From Nitrospirota bacterium (GTDB lineage: Bacteria > Nitrospirota > Nitrospiria > Nitrospirales > UBA8639), in assembly GCA_003235785.1 (NCBI GenBank), contig QJYE01000040.1:1-10016 (forward strand): DNA of 10,016 nt. The letters are read 5' to 3'. Each line of letters begins with the position of its first letter. Position 1 is the stretch's first letter. A model generated the notes under the pieces. It worked only from the letters and a program-made list of their open reading frames with translations. It was not told the origin of the DNA and ran no database searches. Both the position numbers and the translations under genes were made by a program. Positions 1 through 6,800 of this stretch are shown one piece after another.

Positions 1-674
1 GCCTCCTGCTTCTCAGCGGACCGAAAGCCGCTGGAATTTTGAAAGAGTCATTGGAAATTGAAGTGGAAAACATGGTCTCACTCCAATCCTTGCCTTTTTC
101 TTTTGAGGGAGCCGATGGGTTTCTTGCTCGAACCGAAGAAACCGGCATGGCAGATTTTGAACTGTTTATCCCGCTTCAAGCACTTGCGTCTGTGTGGGCC
201 CACCTTTTGAAGACAGGAGAGCCCGTAGGGCTCAAACCCATTGGAAAAGCTACCATTGACACTGCGAGGATTGAAGCCGGCTTGCCTCGATTGGGTCCAG
301 ATATCAACGACAGGATTGTGCCTCCCGAAGCTAATTTGGAAGGGATCGCTTTTAGCTTGTCTAAGGGATGCTATCCCGGGCAGGAAGTCGTCGCGAGAAT
401 GGACACTTATGGATCTGTCAAACGCCGACTAGTGGGGCTCGTGATCGAAGGAACCGAGCGAGACCTTCCAGAGAACGGAGCTAAGCTATTTTCTGGCACA
501 CGAGAAGTCGGATGGGTGTCGAGTTCCACCTTCTCTCCCCTCCTTCAAAAACCCATTGCCTTAGGATTTCCGTTGCGAGATTTCACTCTACCCGGCACTC
601 AATTAGAGGTCGAAACCCAAGGCAAAAAACATGCTGCCTCTGTGACCGCCCTGCCCTTCACTGTACCCCAATAG
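1..674 (+). CDS. ygfZ: YgfZ/GcvT-type folate-binding protein, 5'-truncated by the window edge
   Basis: The frame is open from base 3 to the TAG at 672-674, so about 223 C-terminal codons are present and the true start lies left of the window. The TTG at 39 is not a credible start, because the residues before it (LSGPKAAGIL) match the family pattern 'L.GPKA...L'. The YgfZ signature K-G-C-Y-x-G-Q-E is encoded at 363-386 (KGCYPGQEVVARM), preceded by a typical 'LSKG' turn. Members resemble the T-protein of the glycine cleavage system, bind folate, and support maintenance or repair of Fe-S enzymes such as MiaB. They do so in the cytoplasm, through the signature cysteine. The C-terminal part (G-x-V-x-S-S-x-x-S-P, then 'ALGFPLR') looks like the barrel domain of this family. 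The gene converges on the next one with 40 bases between stops. A seven-pair imperfect stem at 681-704 lies in that gap but has no T-run, so it is not called a terminator. Family assignment is firm; exact function in this organism is inferred. Confidence 0.9.
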   Translation, partial: LLLLSGPKAAGILKESLEIEVENMVSLQSLPFSFEGADGFLARTEETGMADFELFIPLQALASVWAHLLKTGEPVGLKPIGKATIDTARIEAGLPRLGPDINDRIVPPEANLEGIAFSLSKGCYPGQEVVARMDTYGSVKRRLVGLVIEGTERDLPENGAKLFSGTREVGWVSSSTFSPLLQKPIALGFPLRDFTLPGTQLEVETQGKKHAASVTALPFTVPQ

Positions 675-714
675 GCTTCTAGCAAGGCATCAGAAACCCT
701 CGCTCTCCTTCCAT

Positions 715-1194
715 TCAGGAAACACGTTCAGGATGCCGACTTTGAGAAATCTTATCTGCAATCGCCAAAACTGGTTCACGGGGTTCATCACTGAGCGCTA
801 GAAGAATATGGGCTTCATCCCCATGCATGAGTCGTAAACTTAAGAATGCATCTTCCGTCCTCGCTTCTTTATTGTCCCACGTGCCATCAATTAATTGGAT
901 TTTGTCAAGATCACAGCAGGAAAACACATCATACCGAAAATAGGAATCTCCGATGACCATATCAAAAAGAACATTGCCGCTGGTCATGACAATCGTATTG
1001 AAGCGGCCTTGATCTTCGTAACCCTCGGGAAGAAATTTATTAATATGGAGCAACTCCACTTTTCGTCCCGCCAACGCTCGTTCAATTTTTCCTTCTAAGG
1101 CGGCATAATCAACCTGAAGTGGCTTTTCATCCTGATCTGTGGCGCCCAGGGCGGCATCTCTTGTCTTTTCAAACACATCTTTAGCTGTCAACAC
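715..1194 (-). CDS. Conserved-looking protein of unknown function, 159 residues
   Basis: I do not recognise this protein. The start is taken as the GTG ending at 1194, because AAGGAG sits 8 bases before it. A longer form beginning at the GTG ending at 1221 has no Shine-Dalgarno sequence. The protein begins MLTAKDVFEKTRDAALG, is soluble, and has no signal peptide or membrane segment. Residues 1-50 look helical and charged. Residues 55-140 alternate like beta strands (NTIVMTSGNVLFDMVIGD, then SLRLMHGDEAHILLALS), followed by a short helix ending in HPERVS. The strand-rich core closed by a helix vaguely resembles PH-like domains; that is a guess from pattern only. A CC pair occurs in 'FSCCDLDKI'. 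The gene is divergent from the 73-residue Cys/His protein, with a 234-base shared upstream region. The reading frame is well formed and has a good ribosome site, so it is very probably real. Confidence 0.75.
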   Translation of the reverse strand: MLTAKDVFEKTRDAALGATDQDEKPLQVDYAALEGKIERALAGRKVELLHINKFLPEGYEDQGRFNTIVMTSGNVLFDMVIGDSYFRYDVFSCCDLDKIQLIDGTWDNKEARTEDAFLSLRLMHGDEAHILLALSDEPREPVLAIADKISQSRHPERVS

Positions 1195-1263
1195 GAAACA
1201 CACTCCTTTGCTGAAGGACACAATGAATCTCTTGGGGATTCAACCCACGTGAATAGGGAACCT

Positions 1264-1288
1264 ACGATACCCGCCTTTTGCGTGAGAA
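1264..1288 (-). promoter_or_regulatory. Weak sigma70-like promoter for the 159-residue protein
   Basis: Read on the minus strand: TTGCGT, an 18-base spacer, then TATCGT (plus-strand 1264-1269). The match to TTGACA/TATAAT is only 3/6 and 4/6. The start would be near 1257, giving a leader of about 60 bases. The -35 is one arm of the palindrome at 1278-1293, which is the main reason to mention it. Tentative. Confidence 0.28.
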
Positions 1289-1296
1289 CGCAAGGG
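1275..1296. promoter_or_regulatory. Palindrome in the divergent promoter region (possible operator or hairpin)
   Basis: TTGCGT-GAGA-ACGCAA at 1278-1293 is a perfect 6+6 inverted repeat with a 4-base centre. On the plus strand it extends to nine pairs (1275-1283 with 1288-1296) using two G-U pairs around a GAGA loop. On the minus strand those two become A-C mismatches. It sits between two divergent genes and overlaps a possible -35 for the minus-strand gene, a common position for a repressor site. The alternative is an RNA hairpin in a long plus-strand leader. No regulator gene is adjacent. Function inferred from position only. Confidence 0.35.
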
Positions 1297-1428
1297 AACT
1301 CACATGCTCCAATCATTTTCCTGGATTGAACGGACCTATCTATACCGAAATGATTGCCTTGAGTCCATCTAGTTCGGCATACTTCAAAAAACATGCGTAC
1401 CTTGAAGACTTTTGGAGGAGATCAGGCG

Positions 1429-1650
1429 ATGAATAGCGATTCTTGTTTAATTGGCGGATGTACTGAGACGATCTATGCGCCGGCTGGCACTCAATCGTTA
1501 TGCAAAGAGCATTTTTTGCAATTTCTGATGTGGCGTAAAAAAAAGGGCGGACTTAGCATGTTCAAAAAATACAGCGCCATGTCCATGGATGAACGTGACA
1601 CAATTGTAGAGGAATGGACCCATACGGTTCTCCATACGACCCCCTCGTAA
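1429..1650 (+). CDS. Small Cys/His-motif protein (possible zinc-binding), 73 residues
   Basis: The start is ATG 1429, because GGAGGAG (1414-1420) stands 8 bases before it. An in-frame ATG at 1393 has no ribosome site. The protein begins MNSDSCLIGGC and carries C6-x4-C11-x13-C25-x2-H28, four well-spaced metal-ligand candidates in the first 30 residues. This 'C...GC......LC..H' pattern is seen in several short zinc-ribbon-like segments of bacterial and phage proteins, but I cannot name a family. The second half is basic then acidic (WRKKKGG, later MDERDTIVEEW), with a probable helix, and ends HTTPS. No signal peptide or membrane segment is visible. It is divergent from the 159-residue protein and converges on the SnoaL-like gene with 13 bases between stops. 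Possible promoters upstream (TTGAAC 1326 / AATGAT 1349; TTGCCT 1354 / CATACT 1378) are both mediocre. Probably real because of the ribosome site and motif; role unknown. Confidence 0.68.
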   Translation: MNSDSCLIGGCTETIYAPAGTQSLCKEHFLQFLMWRKKKGGLSMFKKYSAMSMDERDTIVEEWTHTVLHTTPS

Positions 1651-1682
1651 CTCTCCCAGCCACTTATTCCATAAGAGGAGAG
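1651..1682. terminator. Nested stem-loop at converging gene ends (weak, no T-run)
   Basis: CTCTCC (1651-1656) pairs with GGAGAG (1677-1682), and inside it CTTAT (1663-1667) pairs with ATAAG (1671-1675) around a TCC loop. The structure starts one base after the plus-strand stop and includes the stop codon of the minus-strand gene. There is no T-run on either side, so it may protect 3' ends or stop polymerase poorly. Called from pairing and position only. Confidence 0.28.
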
Positions 1683-2056
1683 CCATGATGGTGGATAATT
1701 TTCCATTCATCTCCAATCCTCTCAAATAGATTCGTAGCCACAACCTGGCTATTTTGAGGGGAATCTCCAACCCGACTGGAAATATTTTCTGTACAAATCA
1801 CCCACGCAATGTCAGCGGCAACTTGCACCTGTAGTTCCGTCAACTCAAATTCCATGGAAAATGTATTATTGAAAATGACAACCCATGAATCCCGGACAGC
1901 TGGCCACCCAACTCGAATACTCCACCCTGGATGAATGCAGGTCACATATTCCTGATGGGCCCATATTGAATCCATCAAGCCCACATCAAGGCTTTCGAAG
2001 GCCTGATAAAACAACTCATTGACGCGCGTCACTTCTTCGATACGTTCCTTCAACAT
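1664..2056 (-). CDS. SnoaL-like / NTF2-fold protein (nuclear transport factor 2 family), 130 residues
   Basis: A 130-residue cytoplasmic protein of the usual length for single-domain SnoaL/DUF4440-type NTF2-fold proteins. It opens with a helix (LKERIEEVTRVNELFYQAFESLDVG), followed by 'MDSIWAHQEYVTCIHPGW' and 'GWPAVRDSWVVIF', the typical alpha-plus-beta order with the conserved C-I-H-P-G-W turn. It ends 'NLFERIGDEWKIIHHHGSP', matching the family's closing strand. Members form small cone-shaped barrels with a pocket; some are enzymes (polyketide cyclases, ketosteroid isomerases), while many have no known substrate. No substrate can be predicted here. It starts at the ATG ending at 2056, with a purine-rich stretch (GGAAAAGGG) before it. 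It lies 24 bases downstream of the EamA transporter on the same strand, so the two are likely co-transcribed. Confidence 0.85.
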   Translation of the reverse strand: MLKERIEEVTRVNELFYQAFESLDVGLMDSIWAHQEYVTCIHPGWSIRVGWPAVRDSWVVIFNNTFSMEFELTELQVQVAADIAWVICTENISSRVGDSPQNSQVVATNLFERIGDEWKIIHHHGSPLME

Positions 2057-2080
2057 AATACGCCCTTTTCCTCTCCGTCA

Positions 2081-3016
2081 TTATTTCGACTCTATCGTAC
2101 CTTCTGTCCGGTTGGCGTATGCTCGTTGATTCACAAGCCATACGCCTAACACAATCAATCCTACCCCACTTATTTCTCTGACGCCAACCGGTTCGCCCAA
2201 AATCACAAATGAAAAAAACAGCGCAGATACTGGAACCAAATTTCCAAAAATTCCGGACCGAGATGGCCCTACCCCATCAACCCCATACAGCCACGCCTGT
2301 TGTCCCAACGCCGTGGCAAACACCATAACATACATCAAGGCTACCCAGCCTGACAGCGGAACGGTGTCAACACCCGCCACAAGCATTTTATGATTCCACC
2401 CGAGCAATGGGATTTCCACCAGCAATGACATCATCAGCGTCGTCCAGGTCACGGTCAAAGGCGAAAACCGATCCATAGTCCGTCGGCAACCAATAGTATA
2501 GAGAGCCCAACTGACTAACCCAGAGAGAACCAGGGCCCCTCCCAGCATAGGATCAGACCCGGCCCCTTGTATCCCGCTTTGCCCTGTCATCACCGCCACC
2601 CCAACAAAAGAAACCAGGCATCCTAGCCAGATTAATCGAAGTGGAATATCTTTCAAAATCAAGGAAGACAGGAAAGCCGTAATAGCCGGGCTTGCTCCTA
2701 TAATGACACCTGCTGCTCCAGCCCCAATGAATTGCAAACCAAATAATATGAGAAGGTGATTGCCTAAGACACCTAATCCCAATATCCCAAACATTCCCCA
2801 ATCATTCTTCGAAAACCTACCGCCTCCTTCCTTCCAGATCCACAGAGGTATTAGGATCGCTAAGGCACCAAGACCACGAAACACGGACGTTTCGACCGGA
2901 GAAAAAGGACCTAAGGCTACTTTTTGCGCAACGACGGATCCACCCCAAACCATTGCTGCAGTTGTCAGGGCGCCATAAGCGGAAGCAACTGAAGGCTTAG
3001 AATGACGAATATTCAT
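2081..3016 (-). CDS. EamA-family (drug/metabolite superfamily) membrane transporter, 311 residues
   Basis: This inner-membrane protein has about ten hydrophobic segments and two repeated EamA halves, roughly residues 12-145 and 158-300. Family hallmarks are visible: 'MVWGGSVVAQKVAL' in the first helix, 'PVETSVFRGLGALAILIPL' in the second, 'GVIIGASPAITAFLSSLIL' before the half-way point, and 'NLVPVSALFFSFVILGEPVG' in the second half. A length near 300 residues is normal. Members export or import small metabolites such as amino acids or nucleotide precursors by secondary transport; the substrate cannot be read from sequence. The start is the ATG ending at 3016. No clear Shine-Dalgarno sequence precedes it, but no better in-frame start exists before the first helix. 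A perfect TATAAT lies about 95 bases upstream. It is followed after 24 bases by the SnoaL-like gene, probably in one transcript. The stop is TAA at 2081-2083. Confidence 0.92.
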   Translation of the reverse strand: MNIRHSKPSVASAYGALTTAAMVWGGSVVAQKVALGPFSPVETSVFRGLGALAILIPLWIWKEGGGRFSKNDWGMFGILGLGVLGNHLLILFGLQFIGAGAAGVIIGASPAITAFLSSLILKDIPLRLIWLGCLVSFVGVAVMTGQSGIQGAGSDPMLGGALVLSGLVSWALYTIGCRRTMDRFSPLTVTWTTLMMSLLVEIPLLGWNHKMLVAGVDTVPLSGWVALMYVMVFATALGQQAWLYGVDGVGPSRSGIFGNLVPVSALFFSFVILGEPVGVREISGVGLIVLGVWLVNQRAYANRTEGTIESK

Positions 3017-3107
3017 GCTGAGGATTGGAAGGAAAATAGTTACGAAATAGGAAGGTCAGCGACATGTTAATTCTTATGCAACACCCGATCAATCAAATAG
3101 GATTCAG

Positions 3108-3138
3108 ATTATAGGGAAGACCGCCATCAATGCACCAA
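3108..3138 (-). promoter_or_regulatory. Possible promoter of the EamA transporter / SnoaL unit
   Basis: The minus strand carries a perfect TATAAT (plus-strand 3108-3113) followed by CTG. The only TTG-type -35 nearby is TTGGTG (plus-strand 3133-3138) at a wide 19-base spacing. Start would be near 3101, with a leader of about 85 bases. The -10 is convincing, the -35 is not. Confidence 0.4.
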
Positions 3139-3216
3139 TTCACATTCCATTTCACCTTTCACACCTCTCGGAAACCAATGGGGCCGAATGGCTTAGCTGG
3201 TAGGTCTTCTGTCCGG

Positions 3217-3246
3217 TTGACTCATTGAAAATTCAGTCGCTACAAT
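3217..3246 (+). promoter_or_regulatory. Strong sigma70-like promoter of the ferredoxin gene
   Basis: TTGACT (3217-3222) and TACAAT (3241-3246) are separated by 18 bases, each one mismatch from consensus. Transcription would start near 3253, leaving a leader of about 122 bases before the ATG at 3375. This is the best promoter match in the window. Confidence 0.65.
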
Positions 3247-3290
3247 CAATTTTCCTTGGTCGTATATTGCCAGTCGTAGCAAAAGAGAAT

Positions 3291-3343
3291 CTGACCAGTT
3301 CTTGGTTTGGCAAACTGTTCAGCCCAACGTAATCAAACTTACG
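3291..3343 (+). other. Two hairpins in the ferredoxin leader
   Basis: The first stem pairs 3291-3300 (CTGACCAGTT) with 3313-3322 (AACTGTTCAG): nine of ten pairs around a 12-base loop. The second pairs CGTAA (3328-3332) with TTACG (3339-3343) around six bases. Both lie downstream of the predicted transcription start and upstream of the ribosome site, and neither hides the Shine-Dalgarno sequence. They do not match a riboswitch class I know. The first could instead be a DNA-level binding site. Confidence 0.4.
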
Positions 3344-3363
3344 ATACTTTTCATTTGTCTGTG

Positions 3364-3370
3364 AAGGAGG
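3364..3370 (+). promoter_or_regulatory. Near-perfect Shine-Dalgarno sequence of the ferredoxin gene
   Basis: AAGGAGG is followed by AATT and then ATG 3375. This suggests efficient translation, in line with the strong promoter. Confidence 0.8.
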
Positions 3371-3374
3371 AATT

Positions 3375-3722
3375 ATGTCGTTACTCATCACCGAAGAATG
3401 CATTAATTGTGGTGCGTGTCTTCCGGAATGTCCCAATGAAGCTATTTTTGAAACCCGCAGTGCTGCTGAAGAACTAGGCCATGCCGTCGGAGAAGGACAG
3501 GGAGAAGGTGATACGGTCTACGTCATTACTTATGAGCGATGTACGGAATGCGTGGGACATTTTGACGAACCGCAATGTGCTGCAGTGTGCCCTGTTGATG
3601 ACTGTTGCATTCCCGATCCAGAAATACCCGAAACCACGGACACGCTTCTTGCGAAAGCCAAAGAACTGAATCCTGACAAAGAAATTGATCCCGAAAAAGT
3701 ATGGAGCGGTGTGAGAAATTAG
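3375..3722 (+). CDS. YfhL-like ferredoxin with two [4Fe-4S] cluster motifs, 115 residues
   Basis: A small soluble electron carrier. The first cluster motif is C9-x2-C12-x2-C15-x3-C19-P (CINCGACLPECP). The second is C56-x2-C59-x8-C68-x3-C72-P, with the eight-residue loop typical of the Allochromatium vinosum / YfhL ferredoxin type, which holds two low-potential [4Fe-4S] clusters. Two more cysteines follow at 77-78. At 115 residues it is longer than the usual 80-90. The extra length comes from a Gly/Glu-rich linker between the motifs (about residues 29-47) and a C-terminal tail (ELNPDKEIDPEKVW). No signal peptide is seen, so it acts in the cytoplasm. It stands alone, with its own strong promoter, structured leader, near-perfect ribosome site and terminator, suggesting substantial independent expression. 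The electron partner is unknown; IspH, encoded further right on the other strand, is one enzyme that needs such a donor, but nothing here proves the pairing. Confidence 0.94.
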   Translation: MSLLITEECINCGACLPECPNEAIFETRSAAEELGHAVGEGQGEGDTVYVITYERCTECVGHFDEPQCAAVCPVDDCCIPDPEIPETTDTLLAKAKELNPDKEIDPEKVWSGVRN

Positions 3723-3749
3723 CTCCTCTCTTTGACTTCTTCAATGTCA

Positions 3750-3789
3750 ACAAAAAGCCCCTTCCTGGCAACAGGAAGGGGCTTTTTGT
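3750..3789. terminator. Bidirectional intrinsic terminator between ferredoxin and smc
   Basis: An 18-pair perfect stem (3750-3767 with 3772-3789) encloses a GCAA tetraloop. A GC-rich core (GCCCCTTCCTG / CAGGAAGGGGC) is flanked by AAAAA on the left and TTTTT on the right, so each strand has a T-run after the core. It lies 27 bases past the ferredoxin stop on the plus strand and about 51 bases past the smc stop on the minus strand, and can end both converging transcripts. Confidence 0.93.
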
Positions 3790-3840
3790 ATTCATATTGA
3801 TGTGCTCTAGCAAGAAACACCCGCTTGCTTCAAAGCGTCT

Positions 3841-6800
3841 TCAACCCACCTCATGTAATTCGTGAAGACGAACTGAAATCAACTTGGAGACGCCAGGCTC
3901 TTCCATCGTCACACCAAATAAAGAGTTGGCCACCTCCATTGTTCGCTTATTATGCGTAATCACGATAAATTGCGAACAGTCAGCCATTTGCCTCAAAAAT
4001 TGCCCGAACCGGACCACATTGGTTTCATCCAGCGGAGCATCCACCTCATCCAACACACAAAATGGTGACGGACGTATTAAAAAACTGGCAAATAAAAGCG
4101 CCATGACCGTCATTGTCTTTTCTCCACCAGAGAGCATGCTCATACTTTTCAAACGTTTGCCAGGTGGTTGGGCCACAATCTCGACCCCTGGTTCTTGCTT
4201 GAATGATTCGGATTCCTTCCCCTCCAGAGCACCCTCTGCCAAATTTCCGGACTCTGAATCTTGTGAAGCATTCGCCGACTCATCAACTAGGACCAACTCG
4301 GCTCGGCCTCCAGCAAATAAGGCAGAAAACACTTCATTAAACTTCACTTGCAATTCCTTGAACGTCTCCGCAAACAATTTGTTGGTGGTTTGATTCAGCC
4401 GCTGAATGATTTCTTGCAGGGATTGAATCGAACCAGCTAAGTCTTCTTCTTGTGCCAACAAAAATTGATACCGCTCTTCTAATTGAACATGCTCATCAAT
4501 CGCGGCCAAATTAATCGGACCGATCCGCTCAAGCTTCTTCCGAATACGCTGCAAGTGCTCCCGCCATTGCTCAGGACCCTCGCCATCATCTTCACTCGAA
4601 ACTTGCGCCTCATTCCCTTCCAGGTCCTGAGGCTGAGAAAGCTTCAGATCTTCGGTGGAAATTTCATAGGTTACAGTCAGGGTCTCTTCAACCGCCTGGA
4701 GCCTTGTTCGCACTTCAGCCAGATGTCCTTCAATGGGTCCACGTGATTTAAAAATCTTCGAAAGAGCCTCTCGAGCACGACTGATCAATGAATCCAGTCG
4801 CTTCACCTCTTCCAGTAATTCTGCATGCTGGTTTTGAAAATTCCGTAAATGCTCCCCCTTCGATTCCTTTTGCCCGCCTAACTCCTCAATTAACGATTCA
4901 TTCTTGAGCCGTTTCTCTTGGCTAGTCCGACTGTGAAAAAAGAGCTGCTCTAATTGCTGATCGATCTCCTGAATCCGAATTTTTCGATTGTTCTCTTCAC
5001 GCTCCAATCTTTCGCAGTTGCTCTGTTCATGGCCGGATTGTGCATGCAACGTGTGATGCTTCATCCTGATGTCGTTGAGTGAAGCAGCTAAATCTTCCTG
5101 CTCCTGATCCAGCTCATGAAGGGCTTCTTGGGACCGGACCAGAGTCGCCTGTTCCTCGATCCGTCGACGCTCTAGGGCCTCTAGTTGATTCCTGACAGCC
5201 ACTTCTTCAATTTGCATTCGTCCTAACTCAGACTCTTCCATTTCACGGTCTTGCTGAAGAATCTCCAAGCGGCGCAAAAGATCAGGGAGTGCGCGTTCCT
5301 TCGACAGCTCTTCCTTTTGAACAGAAAACACGTGCATTTCTTTTTCCCGAATGGCTGCAATGGCCTCTTCAAACTGAGTCGACACGGTTTCGATATCCTG
5401 ACTAAGTGTCTTTCGTGCCTCTTGGACTTCCTCGAATTCAGCTAAAAGTGCCTGAAGAGTTTCTTCTAATGTCAGGATTTCTCTCCGCCGACGTAACAAC
5501 CCGCCGGCTTCCCTGCTCGACCCTCCACTGATCACTCCTAGAGGAGAGACCACTTCCCCCTGCAACGTCACCAAACACGGCCCATCCCCCTCAAACCACT
5601 GATACTTTTCCATGAGGGCCACCGCACCACCTAACGAATCGACAATGACCGTGTTATGTAATAAACCATCTACGATGGGTCTCAAATCAGCTGAGGCCTG
5701 CACAAAAGTTCGGGCCAATCCTTTCACGCCAGAATCGTTTTCCAATGTCGCCCACCAATGAGGAATAGTCAGATCATGAGAACGAGGAACGTGTAAAGGA
5801 AGAAACCGGCCTTTCCCTAATTGCTGTTGTTGAAATTGTGCAATAGCCTCTTGGGCTTCTTGCGGTGAATGGACGATCCACGCTTTCAGATGTTCCCCGA
5901 AAGCAGCCTCCACGGCTTGCTCAACCTCCTCGGGAACTTCCATGCGTTCCGCCAAAGCTGCCTGAATCCATGCACAATGCTCTCGAATCGAGGCCTCCGC
6001 GCCCTCGCCGTCCTGTCCATAGCCTAATTCTTCTCGAAAAATACCTTGAAGCGCCCTGAGCTCGGACTCTGTGCCAGCAGCCTGTGTTTGCAGTTCCACA
6101 ATCTTATGATCAAGTTCCTGCCGGGTTTCACGATGGCTTTGCAAGATGACTTCGAGTTGTTCCTGCCGGGTGCGTAACACCCCTAATTCGCCTTCTAACG
6201 TCACACGTTGCTCTTGAAGTGTTTCCTGTTCGCGTTGCAACGTTGTTTGATCAATCTGTGATTGCATGAGTTCTGCTGCTAAGCGCTCCACCCGTCGGCC
6301 AGTAGCACTCTGCCCTTCTCCAAGACTCCGCAGACGATTTTCAACATTGGTTTTTTCGACCGCCAACGCCAACATCGCTTCCCGCCCTTGATCAACTTTT
6401 TCTTTGATTTCTCGACGACGAGCCATCACCACGGCCATATTCTCCTCGCCTTCAGCCATGGAGGTGGCGAGAACGTCCATTTCCCCGCGAATGTGCGCTA
6501 TCCGCTCTTGAAGGGATTCAAGCATCTCCACGACCTCTTGCCCGTTGGCATGAAGCCGGGTTCGCTCTTCAAGAACTTGCGCATGCTGCTGCTCGTATTG
6601 CTCTAACCGATTGCGTTCAATTTGAATTTCGGTAAACGCTTGTGACATGCGTTGCTCAATCTCTCGAAATTCAAGTTGGGCCTGCTGAAGGGATTCATTC
6701 GCTGCTGCCAACTCAAGCTGAACCTGTTGCTGCTCTGCCACAAGACGAACTTCCTCTGCCACACAGGCGGTTTCCTGATTTTCGGAGTCCTGCAATTCCT

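Larger units (their letters stand above)
3017..3374. other. Divergent spacer between EamA transporter and ferredoxin genes
   Basis: This 358-base stretch holds no gene that I can support. It contains a -10-like element for the minus-strand transporter (3108-3113), a good plus-strand promoter (3217-3246), and the ferredoxin leader with two hairpins (3291-3322 and 3328-3343) and a Shine-Dalgarno sequence (3364-3370). The part from 3140 to 3215 shows nothing clear beyond a tRNA-like D-arm stretch that does not fold into a tRNA. Confidence 0.6.

Noticed and set aside
681..704. Seven-pair imperfect stem between the ygfZ stop and the convergent gene
   Set aside because: Ten-base loop, one wobble or mismatch and no T-run on either strand; too weak to call a terminator.
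2101..3219. 14-base direct repeat CTTCTGTCCGGTTG at 2101-2114 and 3206-3219
   Set aside because: One exact 14-mer match in 10 kb is not far from chance, one copy is inside the EamA coding sequence, and the similarity does not extend to either side.
3181..3230. tRNA-like stretch: GGCTTAGCTGGTAGG resembles a D-arm, followed by GGTTGACTC resembling part of a T-loop
   Set aside because: There is no anticodon arm, the spacing is too short, and no acceptor or T-stem pairing is found. The GGTTGACTC part is better explained as the -35 region of the ferredoxin promoter.
3884..4393. 169-codon open frame on the plus strand opposite the smc 3' end
   Set aside because: It has no ribosome site, unlikely composition, and lies fully antisense to strongly conserved Smc head motifs. 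It is a by-product of codon bias.
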